Shown here: positions 11,201 to 19,979 of the stretch, piece by piece
How the letters are laid out: each line of letters starts with the position of its first letter
How positions within the stretch are numbered: position 1 is the stretch's first letter
Assembly (NCBI RefSeq): GCF_000210295.1
Contig: NC_026743.1
Coordinates: 124,001 to 188,000, forward strand
DNA length: 64,000 nt
Reading direction: 5' to 3'
DNA from: Trypanosoma brucei gambiense DAL972
Lineage: Eukaryota > Euglenozoa > Kinetoplastea > Trypanosomatida > Trypanosomatidae
Notes under the pieces: generated by a model
The model's database searches: none
Told to the model about the DNA's origin: nothing
Seen by the model: the letters and a program-made list of their open reading frames with translations, nothing else
Made by a program: the position numbers and the translations under genes

Positions 11201-12378
11201 GTGAGGAAAAAATTAGGGAAAACGTAGATTTTTATGGCATAGAAACTCTAGACCTCAAAGATAACGACGAAGAAAGAAGAGATGAGGACGAAGAGAATGA
11301 CGCAGTAAATGCAAACGATGAGTCTGCTTCTCAGGACGCGGAGAGGGATGGTCGTAGTGATAACGGTGCAGACGAAGTTCTCTCTCAGGACCGCGAAGAG
11401 GAGAAGGTGGATGTGAGGAACATGACTTTTCGACTTTCGGCAGAGCAACTGTTGAACTACAATTACGACGAATGTGTGCATAAAGCAAAACTACTGAGTG
11501 AAGAAGCCAAGAGGTTGAATAATATGATCGACTTCCGTGCGGTTCGGCTGTGGCGTGAGCGCGATGCTGAGCACCGCAAGGGGAAGGCTGAATATCTTCG
11601 AATAAGGGAAATATCAGATGCGGCCGACCAACGGTTGCAAAAGTTGAAGGATGAACGCAGGGACTGTTTCATGGCGTGTTTTGTTCGTGTTCAAAACCGT
11701 TTGCGTGAAGTTTACCAACTGCTTACACACGGTGGTGACGCGGACTTGGAACTTGTTGATGCAAATGATCCCTTTGAAGGAATTCAGTTTGTTGTTCGAC
11801 CCCCGAAAAAGTCATGGAAGCAGATTTCCAACCTCTCTGGTGGTGAAAAGACTCTGTCGAGCTTAGCACTTATTTTCGCGCTGCACGACATTAAACCGAC
11901 ACCGATTTATGTCATGGATGAAATAGACGCCGCACTGGACTTCCGCAACGTTTCCATTGTTGCAAACTACATCCTTCGTCAAGCCAGTGGTGCGCAGTTT
12001 ATCATCATTTCTCTCCGAAACAACATGTTTGAAATGGCTCATCAGCTTGTTGGTGTTTTCAAACGGTCAGATGTGGCTCGTACGGTGGGTATAAATCCAG
12101 TCGTTTTTCAGCAAAAGGTGTTGAGTGTTCTTCAGGAACGCAAACGCAAAAGGACGGGTTCAACAGGAGATGTGCAAATTAAAGTAGAAGATGAAGTTGC
12201 ATGTAACAACGAAGCCGCTGACATCCTCGTAAGCAGCAGAAGTGCCAGCAGGTGCAGGTCTTCAGTGCCGAGAGCCAAAACAACACCAAAGTCTTCTCAA
12301 AAGGGTAGTGGAAAAACTCCGAGGAATTGTGGGGTTGCCGCAAATGGAGTTCGTTTGAAGGTAGAGGAAGATGCCTAA
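8278..12378 (+). CDS. SMC4: Structural maintenance of chromosomes protein 4 (condensin subunit)
   Basis: A 1366-aa SMC ATPase with complete architecture. Walker A is GPNGSGKSN (residues 51-59). Long coiled coils flank a hinge (about 540-690, ending in the G-G-S-L-T-G-G-G run near 682). The ABC signature LSGGEKT is near 1186 and Walker B, YVMDEIDAALD, near 1209. The segment after Walker A (AMLFVFGKNARKIRLEKLSE, leading into L-I-H) is typical of SMC4 rather than SMC1, 2 or 3. SMC4 pairs with SMC2 in condensin, which compacts and segregates chromosomes. An acidic low-complexity stretch (about 996-1045) interrupts the C-terminal coiled coil. A basic Ser/Lys tail of about 90 residues follows the head domain. 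The ATG at 8278 is the first after the splice acceptor. Confidence 0.95.
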   Translation: MSCESNGDIAQPVVEKVSRLIIRDIDVENFKSYAGKHRIGPFHKTFATVVGPNGSGKSNVIDAMLFVFGKNARKIRLEKLSELIHTSAAHPNFTYASVTVHFVRLRESAEQQRDPNQREEIPNSVLSIKREVYKTGASQYFIQGTRTTQREVVETLIKEGVDLEHNRFLILQGEVEQIALMKPKAEREGEEGLLEYLDDLIGTNDFAQCISEATREAEAAQQQRLDALDRERKLRAEREALDSAKNSAIEFVKKDNLQQKTLIVLCQLRMQIVEEKLAEPRRLLKEIDNRVEKLKVTVDEKMAEKSAAEDELHKRKKELAEATKERDAARTKRDVAQKEVDRLKSGADEQSKSRKEKEKQIKDAASDIQKAQLQQQDADREAAIHQQNLNEAREQVEKLQKEYDVATERFVSIFTPLRQELDKKKADFAPYEKALVEAKEQLDTAQNRLQLLDVSGTKRQEQLHNIASALQCNMRRIEEVERLLKGADPNKYNAELKGLQETLAKAAEKKHSINASIQDIKNSFSEGESDDRAVRFLLLQRSLKGYYGTLRQLGRIDDAYDVAAGVASNAWSYHVVEDRETAAKALELLRTHDIGRATMIVLKEIERQIGNRMETPFTSPTPKAKRLFDLITPVNDRFRIAFYQALGNTLVVSGLTEAREVAFGGPQRYRVVTLRGELAEPGGSLTGGGNTPRGAGLKAARLPVDKEAVRATLQNLQAELVEAAQAECDAQSRIHELREKQRHLNPAQISQLHVELNTLRVTVEADSQRQARIEREIREASQENERKRRALECAVEEAERQLGAAEKSHIKHRSALEELENKIDNVGGLEYKALCQNLKTQQERVEAEDKALRECRRLSQRLRATQERKERDIAQYNEDLNRILAESSGELEAALVTAKEIAEEVTRAFKGAEMRFNDAQLALEGAKAAVPVAHKALVEAQRRLDDEDRFRQIEVAKMADALQELAKFEQKIDGCEEKIRENVDFYGIETLDLKDNDEERRDEDEENDAVNANDESASQDAERDGRSDNGADEVLSQDREEEKVDVRNMTFRLSAEQLLNYNYDECVHKAKLLSEEAKRLNNMIDFRAVRLWRERDAEHRKGKAEYLRIREISDAADQRLQKLKDERRDCFMACFVRVQNRLREVYQLLTHGGDADLELVDANDPFEGIQFVVRPPKKSWKQISNLSGGEKTLSSLALIFALHDIKPTPIYVMDEIDAALDFRNVSIVANYILRQASGAQFIIISLRNNMFEMAHQLVGVFKRSDVARTVGINPVVFQQKVLSVLQERKRKRTGSTGDVQIKVEDEVACNNEAADILVSSRSASRCRSSVPRAKTTPKSSQKGSGKTPRNCGVAANGVRLKVEEDA

Positions 12379-13266
12379 TACCCACTTCTACAGTTTCCTT
12401 TCCTTTTTTTTTTCGTTGTGTCACACGTTAACAAATGTTCATTTACAAATGCAGCAGGGTCTCCTCATTTTTCTTTTCTTTAACTCTCTTTCTCTCTTGC
12501 AGCACTGGGACTTATCTTGATAATTCGTTTGGGATTCCCTTTACACATCGTTAATATCCCGATTGTCGGCGAGATACTGATGGGAAAAAGAAAATGCAAG
12601 TGCGTCGCTGCATAATTTATAGAGCTTCCTTTAGTTGCTTCTTTTTTTTTCTTGTATGTTTATTCCCTCTTTATTGCATGCCTGAGTACTGCATTGGTGT
12701 TTTTTTGTTGGTTGAAAAATAATTTTCTGTGGTGAGCAAATACTTATTAATATATGTTGTCCGAATTGTCCTTACCCTCCCCGGGATTTGTTGGTGAGAG
12801 TTTTTTATTTGTGTCCAACCTCTTTTGTTCCCTTTTCTCCTAACACTTATGGTACCCGCACGCGCATGCAATGTTTGTAGCTGTCGTGTCCATGTTTTTA
12901 AAAAAGAAAAGGGAAAAGGAAGAAATGGTTAGTAAATCATAGGGAGTAGTGATCCAGTGGCTCGTAGCTTCTTCTACATGACATTGTTTATATACTCACA
13001 CACAATTTCTTCAACCCTTCTCCGTCTTTTACTTTTTTTTGTTGTTCTCTTTTTTTTTTTTCTTCTCTTCTTAATTTTTAGCGTGGTTTCACTTTGTTTC
13101 CTTTAGTGTTCCGCCATTTTTCCCCCTGCTTTCATGTACTTAATGTTGGGTTTTTATCATCAATGCATTTTACTTGGTTGCGGTGCCAACTTGCTCTTCT
13201 TCTTTTTCTCCCTTTTTTCTTCTTCTTCATAACTTACTGTTCCTGATCATACAGTATATCAAAGAT

Positions 13267-13297
<31 letters not shown>

Positions 13298-13680
13298 AAT
13301 CATTAGTGCATGGTTTATTTGGAGATAGCTTTATAAGCAATCTCGTATTTTTGTACGTAGAAGTCAAGTTGAAGCTATAATAAATCCGTTCGGTTTCTTC
13401 CCTTTTATTTTTATTTTTGTCTGGTTTCTTCCAGTCCGCAGCACCTTACTGCTTTGAGTTAGTTTGCGCGTGTATTTTGCACCTGCTTCCGTTAAGGGTA
13501 CGCAGGGCCTTTACACGTGTATAAGGGACTTGAAGAAGCGGAGAAAAAAAATAAAAATAAAAAAAAGAAGAAGCTTCCAAAATAATTTCTATTTAATAAC
13601 AAAAAGGAAAAAAAACGGACAGATTGCAGAAGCGAAGAGAATAGGGAGGTGTAAAGCGGAAGGATCAGGATAATTTCAAG
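12379..13680. other. Intergenic region, 1.3 kb
   Basis: T-rich spacer with homopolymer runs and a (TA)n tract at 13267-13292. No supported coding frame. The last 246 bases are the probable 5' leader of the small secreted protein gene. Confidence 0.6.
13392..13434 (+). promoter_or_regulatory. Predicted spliced-leader acceptor for the small secreted protein
   Basis: A strong pyrimidine tract ends in TTTCTTCCAG with AG at 13433-13434. The implied 246-nt leader is purine- and A-rich and contains no ATG before 13681. Confidence 0.7.
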
Positions 13681-14061
13681 ATGTTAAATAGCTGTTTGTG
13701 CAAAATCTTCATGTTTGTCCGGTTTCTGGTACTCATTGTTTTCGCATTATGTACCAACATCTTGAGTGCTGGCGCGAAGGAATGCAAACTGATGGGAGAA
13801 ATGGAAGCGTGGAAACATGATGGTGGCTCTTTTATTCATGACGAGAAGTCCGGAACGTGGCATGAATTAAACAGCGACGGGGAAAGTGTTGCATCTTTCG
13901 TAGAATTCACTCGTAAAGATGATACCGTTGTCTTACGCGATGAGAGCCGGCACCTGTTTTTACTTCTGCGACCCGATCTTGCTGCAATTATGAACAATGG
14001 GGACGATAACTTCCAACCGCTTTTTCAGGGACGCTTCGTCAGCTCAGTGAGTTGTGCATGA
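13681..14061 (+). CDS. Small secreted or ER-lumen protein, unknown (126 aa)
   Basis: The N-terminus is a clear hydrophobic signal sequence (core FVRFLVLIVFALC, about residues 12-24) with a plausible cleavage site around residue 32 (after LSAGA). The mature part is about 94 residues, acidic to neutral, and begins KECKLMGEMEAWKHDGG. It carries only two cysteines, Cys35 near its start and Cys125 at the penultimate position, which could tie the two ends together. There is no second membrane span, no obvious GPI signal and no KDEL-type retention motif. The segments G-T-W-H-E-L-N-S-D-G and DDTVVLRDESRHLFLLLRPD suggest a small beta-rich domain. I recognise no family. The coding frame is supported by the splice site, the ATG-free leader and the signal peptide. 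Confidence 0.75.
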   Translation: MLNSCLCKIFMFVRFLVLIVFALCTNILSAGAKECKLMGEMEAWKHDGGSFIHDEKSGTWHELNSDGESVASFVEFTRKDDTVVLRDESRHLFLLLRPDLAAIMNNGDDNFQPLFQGRFVSSVSCA

Positions 14062-15062
14062 GGCAAAGCGAAGGAAGTGATGTGGTAGTGAATTTTATAT
14101 TTTCCTGCATGGTTGGCTCCTCCTTAACTGAACTTCTTCTTCATATGTTTACACATTATGCAGTCATGTCTTATGTGTAGTTCTTTCAGCTGCTTTTATA
14201 TGGACTCAAATTCACAACCGCATCGCTTTGTTTCTCGCTTTCCCCGTGCGTTTTGGTGGTCGCTGCTTGTAACTTATTTGATGTGTTTTGTTCCCTTCAA
14301 TCCGTTGCTCTGTTTTGCTTTTTTGTTTTGTTTTGTTTTAACTGAGTGTCAACCTTTCTTTTCGTACTTCTGATCCCCTTCGAACGATCTGCCTCCTTTT
14401 TTTTCTCCCGTCTTTCGTCCTCTGCCCGTTTTTTTTAAAAATGCCTCCATTATTTTTCGGTCGAAATATTTCAAATCATTGAATAAAGAAAGGAAGGACG
14501 AGCCCAAAGGAAAAGAAAAAAGAAAAAAAGGCGCGCAAAGGCAAGACTAAGTGAGTTTCAGATACTTTTATATATGAGTCACCGCAGCGAAAATTTATTC
14601 AAAGAGTCGCAGCCAATATTTTTTTGCGTGTGAAGAACCCATTGCGGTTGCACTTATTTGTAGTGCAGCAACATTTTACACTTTACCGAAAGTATCTGAT
14701 CTGATCTGATCGTTTTATTTTTTCTGTTGTTTTGTGAAGTCGGTATTTATTATTATTATTATTTTAGTCTGTAACATAACGCACTGCCGGTGAAGGTGAT
14801 ACAGGGGTATCGCATTTCTTTTTTTTTTTTTAGTTGTGGGAGCACTGCAGTCAATAAAGGAGAGAATCAGCAGGAAATTCAATTGCACAAAAGTAAATAA
14901 ATAAATAATCTTAAATACAAGGTGGCCGTACGTGTTGATCGTTGAGACATTTAAACAAAATATCACAAACAGTTGACGAAAGAGTGGGCAACACGGACGT
15001 GACACCTTTCTTCGCGAAAAAGAAAAAACAACAAGCAAACGACAAACAAAGGACGTGTATAA
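14062..15062. other. Intergenic region, 1.0 kb
   Basis: T-rich 3' UTR-like DNA, then an A-rich section (14480-14560), a short TTA repeat (14747-14764) and a T run ending in the acceptor for the next gene. No supported gene. Confidence 0.6.
14815..14833 (+). promoter_or_regulatory. Predicted spliced-leader acceptor for the PhyH-like gene
   Basis: TTTCTT plus a run of eleven T ends in AG at 14832-14833. The 229-nt leader to 15063 has no ATG. Confidence 0.65.
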
Positions 15063-16121
15063 ATGCAGAAATGTTTAGTCATACGTCATGGCAGGCTTAG
15101 GTTTCCACTGGGAAATGGGAGTACTAGCCGTCACCTCACAGTTGGCCGCGATTTGCTTCCCCTCATCCCCAGTAACGAAATTTATCATGATCCACCGAAA
15201 CTCCGTCATCGTCTTGACAGGGACGGGTATCTTTATTTTAAAAGTATTGTCCCACGAGTGACAGTAAGTGCAGCTCTCGATAATCTTAGGCTGCAAATGA
15301 CCGCATGTGGTTGGACATGTGAGGAGGACCATAAGCGCATGTTGGAGCGTAGTGGCGGTGTGGCATTAGGTTTGCCATTCCCTTCTGCAGGGAAGCTTCC
15401 ACTACCGCAAATAACATACACGGACTCACTTCGAGCTGCGGTGAGCGGTACGAGTGTCATGGCGCTTGTGCGACAAGTGTTTGGTGGAGCAGTTCGTGTG
15501 TGGGATATACAGTCTGTACATCTTGCGGCTCCTCAGGAATCCTTTGGATTACGTATGCCAAGTGTATATATGAATAGAGGGACAAAGTTGGCCATCATTG
15601 CACTTGTGCCATTACACGACACGCCAATGCACATGGGTACACCAGTCATTGTGAAGGGCAGTAATAGCAGCGACACATATGCTGCGTTACGGAGTTCCTA
15701 TGGTCAACACGATGTAGAAGGTGATGATATTTGTGGCGATGGCTGCTACACAGATGACCCTGATGAGTTGCTGCCGTTAGGCAAACAGCTCGGCATAGAT
15801 GAGGTGACTGGCCGCCGCATAACAGTGGACGTTAACCCATTTCTTTCAGTGGCTGTTGAGCCGGGAGATGTTATTCTTTTAACAGTTTATACGATGCATT
15901 CCTTTCTCACCAATACAACCGACTGCTGGCGTATCATGACGGAGGCGGTGTGGACTATGGAAGGCGATGATGTTGGTCCTGATCCCCGTTACGTTGGTAG
16001 CAATGCACCGGGGCTTAATAAGTGGTATAGCGAGCGTGACAACAGGAAGAAATACCCGCGAACCATGAACGAGGCGAAAAAGGCTTGGGGGTTAGTACCA
16101 GATGCCCCATCCACCATATGA
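15063..16121 (+). CDS. Phytanoyl-CoA dioxygenase (PhyH)-like protein, probably lacking the full iron site
   Basis: A 352-aa protein with the PhyH cupin layout. An N-terminal helical entry (LDRDGYLYFKSIVPR, near residues 50-65) resembles the D-G-Y/F-x-x-x motif that opens the family. The central strands TKLAIIALVPLHD...GTPVIVKGSN match the family pattern of a hydrophobic strand, then G-x-x-x-x-x-x-G-S-H. Near residues 265-300 EPGDVILLTVYTMHSFLTN and a following W-R fit the distal-His and Arg region. In active members an H-x-D pair lies about 12 residues before the central strand. Here that place reads roughly L-R-M and no H-x-D fits, so two of three iron ligands appear lost. It may be a non-catalytic relative or use other ligands. 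Family assignment is fairly confident; activity is doubtful. Confidence 0.75.
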   Translation: MQKCLVIRHGRLRFPLGNGSTSRHLTVGRDLLPLIPSNEIYHDPPKLRHRLDRDGYLYFKSIVPRVTVSAALDNLRLQMTACGWTCEEDHKRMLERSGGVALGLPFPSAGKLPLPQITYTDSLRAAVSGTSVMALVRQVFGGAVRVWDIQSVHLAAPQESFGLRMPSVYMNRGTKLAIIALVPLHDTPMHMGTPVIVKGSNSSDTYAALRSSYGQHDVEGDDICGDGCYTDDPDELLPLGKQLGIDEVTGRRITVDVNPFLSVAVEPGDVILLTVYTMHSFLTNTTDCWRIMTEAVWTMEGDDVGPDPRYVGSNAPGLNKWYSERDNRKKYPRTMNEAKKAWGLVPDAPSTI

Positions 16122-16977
16122 ATCATGTTTTTTTATTTATTTTATTTTATTTTATTTTTTTTTGGGGGGGACTCTGTGGAGTGGGAATGGATGGGTTTTC
16201 TTCACCATGTAGTTTAAACGCGATGCAACTTTGGCTTGCGTTACTCAAGGAGACGTCTCGTATGTTTTACAGGCAATATATGCGTGGCTGCCTCGTCTAG
16301 ATTGTTTTTGGTGTTTCTTTATATATATATATATATATATATTTTGGTGGAGGGCGGGGGAGGAAATCATTGTTGGGAAGAAGGGAGGTTAATGGAAGTT
16401 CCACCACGTCTCGTCATTTTTGGAAATTTTTTTTCTTATCGATGCGAAATACCACCGCACTATTTGCCTACGGTGATGGTGTAGTTGTATATTTTCCCCT
16501 ACTTCCAGAAATGCTTGTTTTATTTTACATTTTTGTAGGTAGATAATGATGAGGCTGCTGGACACAGCAGTGATGTGAAGCAGAGTAAGCGTAAGATAAG
16601 GTTAATACGAATTATAATGGTGTTTCGTTGATTTGTGGTTATCAGCAATATGTTTCTGACGAGTACGAAATTTTGAGAGGTTCCATTGCACTTTTCCTTT
16701 TTTCCTTTTTTTCTTTTGCATGCTAGTTTTATTTAACCGGTGTAGGTAACGCAACACATTGCAGTGACGAGATTCGTGCATTGTGCTGCCAGTGCACGCG
16801 GTGGTTTACATAAGCAAAATAATAACGTTAGCGGAAGAAGAACCAAGAGCGTTTGGAGGCCAACTGACTTTACCAAGTGTGGTGAAAAGGAATAGGCTCA
16901 AAGGATATCGTTGTAGTTAACGTAAAAGTGAACATAAGCTTACGTGTATAGTTCAAAGCGCCACTTATCGTTGCGAC
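16122..16977. other. Intergenic region
   Basis: Contains a T-rich tract with a G run (16127-16170) and a (TA)n tract at 16320-16342. No supported gene; the end is the leader of the GGQ-domain gene. Confidence 0.6.
16688..16745 (+). promoter_or_regulatory. Possible spliced-leader acceptor for the GGQ-domain gene
   Basis: A pyrimidine tract (16688-16718) is followed by candidate AGs at 16725-16726 and 16744-16745. Which one is used cannot be told from sequence. Confidence 0.5.
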
Positions 16978-18876
16978 ATGCATCGCCAGCGCCGCCTTGT
17001 GCGTGGCCTTCTTTCAAATTCTTCTTCTCAAATGTTGGGATGCCGACCTTTTTTTGGAATGAGTGGAAGGGGCAGCGGTGGTGCCGGGGGTCGTGGGGAT
17101 TCGGGAAAAGAAGGGGAAGTTGGAGGGAAGGGATGGTCAGGGCTGTTTAGCGGTGCAGGTGGATTGCCACCGGGATTTGACGAACAGAGGTTGAAGGCAG
17201 TTCAAGAAATATTTAATAAACAGTCCCCTGAGAAGCAAGCGGAGCTGATGAAAAAGGCACTCGAGTTCCAAAAGGTTTTTGGGAAGGTCCCGGGGATTGG
17301 TAAAATGGCGCAGAAAAATATTGAAATGTTGGAGAAGGTGGTGATTAACAACTCCAGCCAGCAGCAACAACAAACACCTCCAAAGGCGAATGGAATCCGC
17401 AGCATGTCTGGGGCTGCTGAAAGGGAAAATAAGGCAAAAATAAAGTCGTCTAATGAATCGACTGCAGCCGGCTCCGCGAGAATCTCGGGGGGTGCTGCCG
17501 GACCCACCATTGACGAACTGAAGAAAATTAACTTGGGACCCGAGATTGAGGAGCTCTTCGCCGAGCTCTCCTCGATAAGGGCAAAGAAAAATTCTTATCG
17601 TAGTAGATTCCTCGCTGCTGAAACAGATCTTGAGAAGTTGAGGAAAGAGGTTGAACAGTTGCGTGAGACAGACGCTAGTCTCCGGTCAAAGCTGCGTCGA
17701 GTGGAACAAGATGTTATGCTTCTCAATTCTGAAAACATGGAATTGAAAGAACACGAAAAAGAATGGAGACAGGTAAGGCACAAAAATGAGAAACTGACAG
17801 ACGCAGTGCAGCGACTTCAACATGATAGTGCGGCGCAAGACCGTCAGCTCAGCGAAGCCCTGCAAGTGCAGCTAAAGGAGAAGGATGATATGTTACGGTC
17901 GCTGCAACGAAAACTTGACAGACTCCGGAAGCGGGACCCACTTCTTCAATTTTCACTTCTCTGTAGTGACGTGGCACGGCTGTGTGATACTGAACAAAAT
18001 GCCGCTAAGGATGCAGCTGAGGATGCCTTTAACATGCTGCAGGGAATTCACCAACAGAAGCAAGACGCTGCTTGGAAGTCAGCTATGTTACAGGATGGTG
18101 CAGCAGCGAAAGCATTCATGGCAGTGGTCCGCCGTTTTTACTTGAGTCGTGTTCCACATGCAAACTATGATGCGCTTGTTGCGGTGGATGATGCGGAGGC
18201 GCTCCGACCTCTTGTGAGTGAAATGGGTTTCACTTTAGAGCATGTGGCTGCCGGTCGTTATGTCATCGTCGCTCCCTCCGGTGAGGTGCCCAAAACTTTT
18301 ATTGGTCCGTACGGGCTGTGTGCTGCTTTATATCTTGCAGGGAAATCCGTAGAAGGAGAGAAAATGTTTTCCTTTAAACTTACTGTTGTGTATCCACACG
18401 TAAGCTCAACTCTGTTTGGAAACGCGTGCAGGACGGGGGTGCAGTATGACACGGCGAGGTCTAGCGGACCTGGTGGACAGGCCGTTAACGTTTCGGAGAC
18501 CCAAATTATCGCAAAGTTGTCTATTGATGGTGATGCGGCTTATACCGCAGAGGCACAAGATTCTCGCAGTGCACTCAACAATCGGGAGGCTGCCACCGAA
18601 AAGTTGGCTAAAACAAGGCGTCAGCATTACAACGAACAACTCGCGAAGCAGCACAAGCCGGAAGGGTTAGAACGCGAATTAGTTGCTGTTGTACAGTCCA
18701 CTCTTAATGGAAACGGTAGTAGTGGAAGTGATGGGATGGTGGGCCCCGTCCCCAAAGAGATTGTTGAGTTGGTAAATGACACTGTTGCCAAGAAATTGCT
18801 GCCTGGCGCAGAACTGGGGTTGCTGTACGGTATGTTGTATTTGTTTCGTGAGGCGGCGGCCGCTGCCTCCTCATAG
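16978..18876 (+). CDS. Mitochondrial coiled-coil protein with C-terminal GGQ release-factor domain
   Basis: 632 aa. The N-terminus (MHRQRRLVRGLLSNSSSQ) is a good mitochondrial targeting sequence: Arg-rich, Ser-containing and free of acidic residues. Then come a Gly-rich linker (~45-75), a helical segment (~70-120), and a long coiled coil (~198-321) that ends in a run of basic residues. A mixed alpha/beta region (~360-460) leads into a class-I release-factor domain: YDTARSSGPGGQAVNVSE places Gly499-Gly500-Gln501 in the catalytic GGQ loop, followed by SRSALNNREAATEKLAKTR, typical of this fold. GGQ proteins hydrolyse peptidyl-tRNA on the ribosome, so a role in mitochondrial termination, ribosome rescue or mitoribosome assembly is likely. 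The long coiled coil in front is unlike ICT1 or standard mtRF1. The PTH/RF1 domain is confident; the precise role is inferred. Confidence 0.88.
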   Translation: MHRQRRLVRGLLSNSSSQMLGCRPFFGMSGRGSGGAGGRGDSGKEGEVGGKGWSGLFSGAGGLPPGFDEQRLKAVQEIFNKQSPEKQAELMKKALEFQKVFGKVPGIGKMAQKNIEMLEKVVINNSSQQQQQTPPKANGIRSMSGAAERENKAKIKSSNESTAAGSARISGGAAGPTIDELKKINLGPEIEELFAELSSIRAKKNSYRSRFLAAETDLEKLRKEVEQLRETDASLRSKLRRVEQDVMLLNSENMELKEHEKEWRQVRHKNEKLTDAVQRLQHDSAAQDRQLSEALQVQLKEKDDMLRSLQRKLDRLRKRDPLLQFSLLCSDVARLCDTEQNAAKDAAEDAFNMLQGIHQQKQDAAWKSAMLQDGAAAKAFMAVVRRFYLSRVPHANYDALVAVDDAEALRPLVSEMGFTLEHVAAGRYVIVAPSGEVPKTFIGPYGLCAALYLAGKSVEGEKMFSFKLTVVYPHVSSTLFGNACRTGVQYDTARSSGPGGQAVNVSETQIIAKLSIDGDAAYTAEAQDSRSALNNREAATEKLAKTRRQHYNEQLAKQHKPEGLERELVAVVQSTLNGNGSSGSDGMVGPVPKEIVELVNDTVAKKLLPGAELGLLYGMLYLFREAAAAASS

Positions 18877-19457
18877 ATGGTATCGAATTACTAATATACA
18901 TTGCGGTGCACACCTGGTCTACGAGGCTTTATTTCAGTTAGCTAACTTTGCAGAGACAGTGATACACTTGTGTGCATGTGCAGAGCTAGTATGAAGTCCT
19001 GATGGTCAGTCGAAATGAGATCTGCGCGGGCATATGTGCTTATGCACCGAGCAGATGAGGGAATGGTGCAAGGGAGAAATGCGTTCTGCAACCCAATGTG
19101 TATCTGTTTGCATGCGCTTACGGGTCAGTGTTGGCACCGTTAGTACTGGGTGTTGTAACAACTGTTATCATCCTTCAACCGCCTGGTGTTATGTACATTC
19201 CTCTCTTTTTCGTTTCGCTTTAGTCGTTGTTTTGCGCCGCGCTTCAAAATTATGCCTGTACCCACCCTCATCCCCTCTGCCGTTACGGAGGAGTGAGGAG
19301 CAGGAGGGGATCCTGTTGCTGTTCTATTCGTTTGTTCCACCATTCCCTAATTAATTTTTTTTATTTTTACCTTTTCTTTCTTTCCTTCCGTGTATTTACT
19401 CTCTGTCTTTTTTTCTTTTTTTTTTTGCATGACAAGAAAAATTTAGAGCCCTAACTA
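18877..19457. other. Intergenic region
   Basis: Mixed-composition 3' UTR followed by T-rich splice region. No supported gene. Confidence 0.55.
19396..19446 (+). promoter_or_regulatory. Predicted spliced-leader acceptor for the RING-H2 gene
   Basis: A long T-rich tract (19396-19426) is followed by AGs at 19435-19436 and 19445-19446. Either gives a leader of about 11-21 nt before the ATG at 19458. Confidence 0.6.
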
Positions 19458-19979
19458 ATGTATTTTTGCCACGGCTGCCAAAACTTCCACACTGGTATTG
19501 GAGCTTCCGAGCAACTGACTCAGTGCCAAGCGTGTCAGTCCCCTTTAATTGAGAGAGTATACAGCCATGGACAAATGAATGAACTCTGTGCTTTATACGG
19601 ACTGAGACACATAACGATTCATGAGGACAGTGAAGTGGATGAAATTTTGCATCTCCTTCAGTTTTTGCAGTCAGCTGAAGAAAGGGCCGCACGTCACTCG
19701 AGTGCCACAAATAACGCCATTGTTGAAGAGCTCATGCGCACATTTGTTAGTGCTGCCGAGGAATCGCGATCCGAACCAGCAGAAGCAATGGGCCCTTTTT
19801 CATGCCGCATTTGCCTCGATTCGGACGATTTGGATGATATTCAAGTGGCACAACTGCCGTGTCAGCACCGTTATCACGCAAACTGCATTCGGTCATGGCT
19901 GCAGAAAAGTTTAGTTTGTCCCTTGTGTCGTGCCTCAGTCCTCCCTGCATCCACAGTAGACACGAACACCACAGCATAG
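19458..19979 (+). CDS. RING-H2 zinc finger protein, putative E3 ubiquitin ligase
   Basis: A 173-aa protein. An N-terminal zinc ribbon has CxxC pairs at Cys4/Cys7 and Cys23/Cys26. A helical linker follows, then a canonical RING-H2 finger with Cys116, Cys119, Cys135, His137, His140, Cys143, Cys154 and Cys157 (pattern CRIC...LPCQHRYHANC...CPLC). The N-terminal ribbon followed by a C-terminal RING-H2 is the layout of the RNF126/RNF115 (BCA2) type of E3 ligases, which accept ubiquitin from E2 enzymes; the trypanosome protein is only about half their length. There is no transmembrane segment. Substrate is unknown. The ATG is the first in frame after the pyrimidine tract. Confidence 0.88.
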   Translation: MYFCHGCQNFHTGIGASEQLTQCQACQSPLIERVYSHGQMNELCALYGLRHITIHEDSEVDEILHLLQFLQSAEERAARHSSATNNAIVEELMRTFVSAAEESRSEPAEAMGPFSCRICLDSDDLDDIQVAQLPCQHRYHANCIRSWLQKSLVCPLCRASVLPASTVDTNTTA

